The translations under genes were made by a program, and so were the position numbers. 15,804 bases of DNA from an uncultured Clostridia bacterium. GTDB taxonomy: Bacteria > Bacillota > Clostridia > UMGS1883. The stretch's first letter is position 1. Each line of letters opens with the position of its first letter. The stretch is from positions 1-15,804 of the forward strand of contig CANQKL010000021.1 in the NCBI GenBank assembly GCA_947624455.1, given 5' to 3'. The notes under the pieces are model-generated. The model had not been told where the DNA came from, did no database searches, and saw only the letters and a list, made by a program, of their open reading frames with translations. Shown here piece by piece: positions 13,752-15,804 of the stretch.

Positions 13752-14448
13752 CGCCCGCCACCAGCTTATAGCCCAGCCCCTTTACTGTGAGCAGGTGACG
13801 GGGCGAGGAGGGGTCGGCCTCGATTTTTTTTCGCAGCCGCCGTATGTGTACCATAAGAGTGTTCTCAAGTCCGTAGTAATCCTCGCCCCAGGCCGCCAGA
13901 CAGAGAGCGTCGCCGGTGACGATCCGTCCCCTGTTGTCCCAGAGCTTTTTGAGCAGGATGTACTCCTTCGCGGTAAGAGGAAGCTCCCGCCCGTCCCGCA
14001 GCACAGAGGCGGAGTCCAGCTTCACAGTTACGCCGGAGAGGACAAAGACGGGGCTTTCTGTTTTGACCGTGTACACCCGGCGGAGCAGGGCGCTCGACCT
14101 CAGCACAAGCTCCTCTGTGAGAAAGGGCTTGACTATGTAATCATCTGCTCCAAGGCCCAGCCCCCTGATCCTGTCGCAGCCCTCGCCCCTGGCGGTGAGG
14201 AAGATGACGGGGGCGCCGGAAAAGTCCCTGAGCTTCTCCAGCAGGGAAAAGCCGTCCATGTCAGGAAGATTTACGTCCAGAAGAAACAGGGCTGGTCTCT
14301 GTTCCCGAGTCAGCTCCAGCGCCGAGGCCCCGTCCCTGGCGGTGAAAAGGTTGTAGTAGCCGTGGCGGTACAGCGCGTCGGACACAAGCCTTAACAGCTG
14401 CGGCTCGTCGTCAACAATGAGAATCTTTTTGTTTCGCAGTTCGTCCAT
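13744..14448 (-). CDS. OmpR/PhoB-type response regulator
   Basis: The 234-residue protein has a receiver domain (about 6-120) with the acidic pair D13-D14, phosphoacceptor D58 in LLDVNLPDMDG, T85 and K107 in VKPF. A winged-helix DNA-binding domain follows (about 133-232, with LTAKEYILLKKLWDNRGRIV and VHIRRLRKKIE). It is the cognate regulator of the kinase encoded just downstream. The ATG start is preceded by AAAGGAG seven bases away. The leader is about 70 nt from an extended -10 promoter. OmpR-type proteins bind direct repeats about one helical turn apart, as seen at 14570-14592 in front of the divergent exporter genes. Confidence 0.95.
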   Translation of the reverse strand: MDELRNKKILIVDDEPQLLRLVSDALYRHGYYNLFTARDGASALELTREQRPALFLLDVNLPDMDGFSLLEKLRDFSGAPVIFLTARGEGCDRIRGLGLGADDYIVKPFLTEELVLRSSALLRRVYTVKTESPVFVLSGVTVKLDSASVLRDGRELPLTAKEYILLKKLWDNRGRIVTGDALCLAAWGEDYYGLENTLMVHIRRLRKKIEADPSSPRHLLTVKGLGYKLVAGDE

Positions 14449-14525
14449 GGTGTTCTCCTTTCTATACGGGCGTTATGTGCATGAGGAATCGTCCCGGAGC
14501 TTTAGCCTAAGCCTCTGTCCTATAC

Positions 14526-14554
14526 ATGATACCACAAACCTCCGCTGAAATAAA
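14526..14554 (-). promoter_or_regulatory. promoter of the two-component system genes
   Basis: On the minus strand an extended -10 element TGG-TATCAT (TATCAT at 14526-14531, TG at 14533-14534) stands 17 bp from a weak -35, TTTATT (14549-14554). It lies about 78 bp upstream of the regulator start codon. Confidence 0.55.
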
Positions 14555-14569
14555 GCTTTGGGCGCAAAA

Positions 14570-14592
14570 TTTAAGAATATCTTAAGGTTAAG
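14570..14592 (+). promoter_or_regulatory. triple NTTAAG box, likely response-regulator binding site
   Basis: TTTAAG (14570-14575), CTTAAG (14581-14586) and GTTAAG (14587-14592) occur in one orientation; the first two start 11 bp apart with an N5 spacer. This layout equals the NTTAAG-N5-NTTAAG direct repeat known for CiaR-type regulators. The first two copies also make a perfect dyad TTAAGA-ATA-TCTTAA. The site lies just upstream of the -35 region of the exporter promoter, an activator position. Confidence 0.6.
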
Positions 14593-14615
14593 TTCACTTC
14601 CCTTACAGGAAAGCG

Positions 14616-14624
14616 TGGTACAAT
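14616..14624 (+). promoter_or_regulatory. extended -10 promoter of the exporter genes
   Basis: TGG-TACAAT (TACAAT at 14619-14624) is an extended -10 element. No good -35 stands 17 bp upstream (the nearest match, TTCACT at 14593-14598, is 20 bp away). That fits a promoter needing the regulator bound at 14570-14592. It predicts a leader of only about 25 nt. Confidence 0.55.
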
Positions 14625-14654
14625 GGCTCCATAACTGTGAAAGGAAGTGTTCCC

Positions 14655-15386
14655 ATGAACATTACGGTAAAAACTCAGGCCCTGACGAAGCGCTACGGCG
14701 GCGCGGAGGCGGTCGGCGGCCTGGACATGGAGGCGGCCGAGGGACGGATATACGGTTTCCTCGGCCCAAACGGAGCTGGCAAGTCCACCACCCTTAAAAT
14801 GCTGCTGGGACTGATACGGCCCACCGCCGGAGAAATCAGCATCTTCGGCAAACGGCTGTCGTCAGGGACAAGAGCTGAAATTTTGAGGGACGTGGGTTCT
14901 CTCATCGAGTCCCCGTCCTGTTACGACCACCTCACCGGGGAGGAAAATCTGGAAATACTGCGGGTGCTGTTAGACCTTCCGAAGAAAAACGTGGACGAGG
15001 CGCTATGCACGGTCAGACTTGACAGGCAGCGCGGCAAAAAGGTTTCGGCCTATTCGCTTGGCATGAAGCAAAGGCTGGGCTTGGCGGGGGCGCTTCTTTC
15101 GTATCCGAAGCTGCTGCTGCTCGACGAGCCGACCAACGGCCTTGATCCCGCCGGCATCCAGGAAATGCGCGAACTCATACGCTCCCTCCCGGGCAGGTAC
15201 GGCATGACGGTCGTCGTGTCCAGCCACCTGTTGTCGGAGATAGACCAGATAGCCGACGATGTGGGCATAATTTCAAGGGGTAAAATGGTGTATCAGGGCC
15301 CCCTCGACCGGCTGCACCAGACGAAAAAGGACAAAAATCTGGAAGAAATATTTTTAGAGCTGACCGGAAGGGAGGAGAGCCTGTGA
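14655..15386 (+). CDS. ABC transporter ATP-binding protein, BcrA / lantibiotic-immunity (LanF-like) type
   Basis: The 243-residue ATPase has Walker A GPNGAGKST (37-45), a Q-loop region, the signature-like YSLGMKQRLGLA (133-144), Walker B LLLLDEPTNGLDP (153-165) and the switch His in SSHLLSEID (H191). The segment VGSLIESPSCYDHLTGEENL (80-99) is characteristic of the BcrA/LanF subfamily, which powers export of, or protection from, bacitracin, lantibiotics and similar peptides. I chose ATG 14655 because AAAGGAAG stands seven bases upstream and the family N-terminus starts there; an in-frame GTG at 14637 falls on the ribosome site. The stop overlaps the permease start (GTGA). The substrate class is inferred from the subfamily and from the divergent two-component system. 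Confidence 0.92.
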   Translation: MNITVKTQALTKRYGGAEAVGGLDMEAAEGRIYGFLGPNGAGKSTTLKMLLGLIRPTAGEISIFGKRLSSGTRAEILRDVGSLIESPSCYDHLTGEENLEILRVLLDLPKKNVDEALCTVRLDRQRGKKVSAYSLGMKQRLGLAGALLSYPKLLLLDEPTNGLDPAGIQEMRELIRSLPGRYGMTVVVSSHLLSEIDQIADDVGIISRGKMVYQGPLDRLHQTKKDKNLEEIFLELTGREESL

Positions 15387-15804
15387 CTCGGCTGCTGAAA
15401 TGCGAATTCCTCAAGACCCGGCGGCGGTATATCTTTCTCAGTATGCTGGCGGTTACGGCTATAGGACTGGCCTGGACCCTCCACGGCAGCGTCACCGACG
15501 ACACCCGGCGGCTGGGGTGGATGATATACCTTTATCAGCTGCCGGTCTTGGAATCCGTAATTATGCCGTTACTGGCCATGTTTGCCGCCTCCCGGCTGTG
15601 GGATATTGAACACCGGGAAGGGATGCTGCGCCGGCTTATCCCCGCTTCCGACCGGGGAGGGATATATGACGTGAAGGTTATTTCCGGCCTGACTATGATA
15701 ACCGCCTGTATATTGATAAGCTGGGCGGGAGTGGTGGTTTACGGCTTTATTTGCCGGTTCCAGGGGGGCTTTCCTCTTAGGCTGTATTTGACGCATCTGG
15801 GCTG
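15383..15804 (+). CDS. ABC-2 type permease subunit (lantibiotic-immunity-like), cut by window end
   Basis: A frame opening with GTG at 15383 stays open for 140 codons to the end of the window. It starts MTRLLKCEFLKTRRRYIFLS, then a hydrophobic helix (about residues 18-35), a second helix (about 55-75, ESVIMPLLAMFAASRLW) and a conserved-looking cytoplasmic loop, DIEHREGMLRRLIPASDRG. A third helix follows (about 100-122). This is the layout of ABC-2 permeases of the EpiE/MutE type, which are usually near 240-250 residues, so roughly 100 residues are missing. GGAGG lies about seven bases before the GTG, which overlaps the ATPase stop by four bases. A second permease (LanG-like) would be expected next, outside the window. 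Confidence 0.85.
   Translation, partial: MTRLLKCEFLKTRRRYIFLSMLAVTAIGLAWTLHGSVTDDTRRLGWMIYLYQLPVLESVIMPLLAMFAASRLWDIEHREGMLRRLIPASDRGGIYDVKVISGLTMITACILISWAGVVVYGFICRFQGGFPLRLYLTHLG

Noticed and set aside
13474..14394. 306-codon open frame on the plus strand
   Set aside because: It is antisense to the kinase and response regulator genes, both of which carry full sets of catalytic motifs.
14655..15386. This ATPase as the missing partner of the MacB-type permease
   Set aside because: It belongs to the BcrA/LanF type, not the LolD/MacB type, and is translationally coupled to its own ABC-2 permease about 10 kb away.

Overview
The window looks like chromosomal sequence from a moderately GC-rich Gram-positive anaerobe of the Clostridia (Bacillota). 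The Oscillospirales are my best guess but are not proven here. The reasons are consensus sigma-A promoters (TTGACA/TTGATA/TTTACA with 17-bp spacers), strong Shine-Dalgarno sites, frequent TTG and GTG starts, an S-layer-homology (SLH) surface protein, and gene families typical of gut Clostridia. I saw no tRNA, rRNA, CRISPR array, insertion sequence or phage gene, and no gene-free stretch longer than about 210 bp.

Layout. (a) 1-98 is a foreign-looking, AT-richer scrap of a glutamate-synthase-like oxidoreductase. It is fused head-on to the 3' end of the SLH gene and is probably an assembly chimera. (b) 51-4960, minus strand: a membrane-fusion adaptor with two hairpin modules, then a MacB-type permease, then the SLH protein. 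A consensus promoter stands upstream at 5006-5034. The usual ATPase gene of this transporter type is missing. (c) 5165-10368, minus strand: a tightly packed six-gene operon, hemolysin III/TrhA - CNNM/CBS protein - O-antigen-ligase-like membrane protein - dtd - azlC - azlD. It runs from a near-consensus promoter at 10414-10442 to a strong intrinsic terminator at 5102-5133, and its last five genes overlap one another by 4 or 17 nt. (d) 10485-12387, plus strand: a cytoplasmic GH27 alpha-galactosidase with a structured leader, then an IscR-like Rrf2 regulator with its own promoter, a putative operator and a terminator. (e) 12432-15804: a two-component system on the minus strand, divergent from an ABC-2 exporter on the plus strand. 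The exporter resembles lantibiotic-immunity / antimicrobial-peptide-resistance transporters and is cut by the window end. Three NTTAAG repeats lie between the two arms.

How the genes may work together. The adaptor and permease should form an export machine that borrows an ATPase from elsewhere. The six-gene operon mixes envelope and ion functions with D-aminoacyl-tRNA proofreading and branched-chain amino acid export. The last block reads as a self-contained stress-sensing detoxification module (sensor kinase, regulator, promoter box, exporter). I found no clear evidence of a wholly new system. The most noteworthy points are the chimeric left edge, the duplicated-module adaptor without ATPase, the promoter architecture of the kinase/exporter module, and the leader of the alpha-galactosidase gene.
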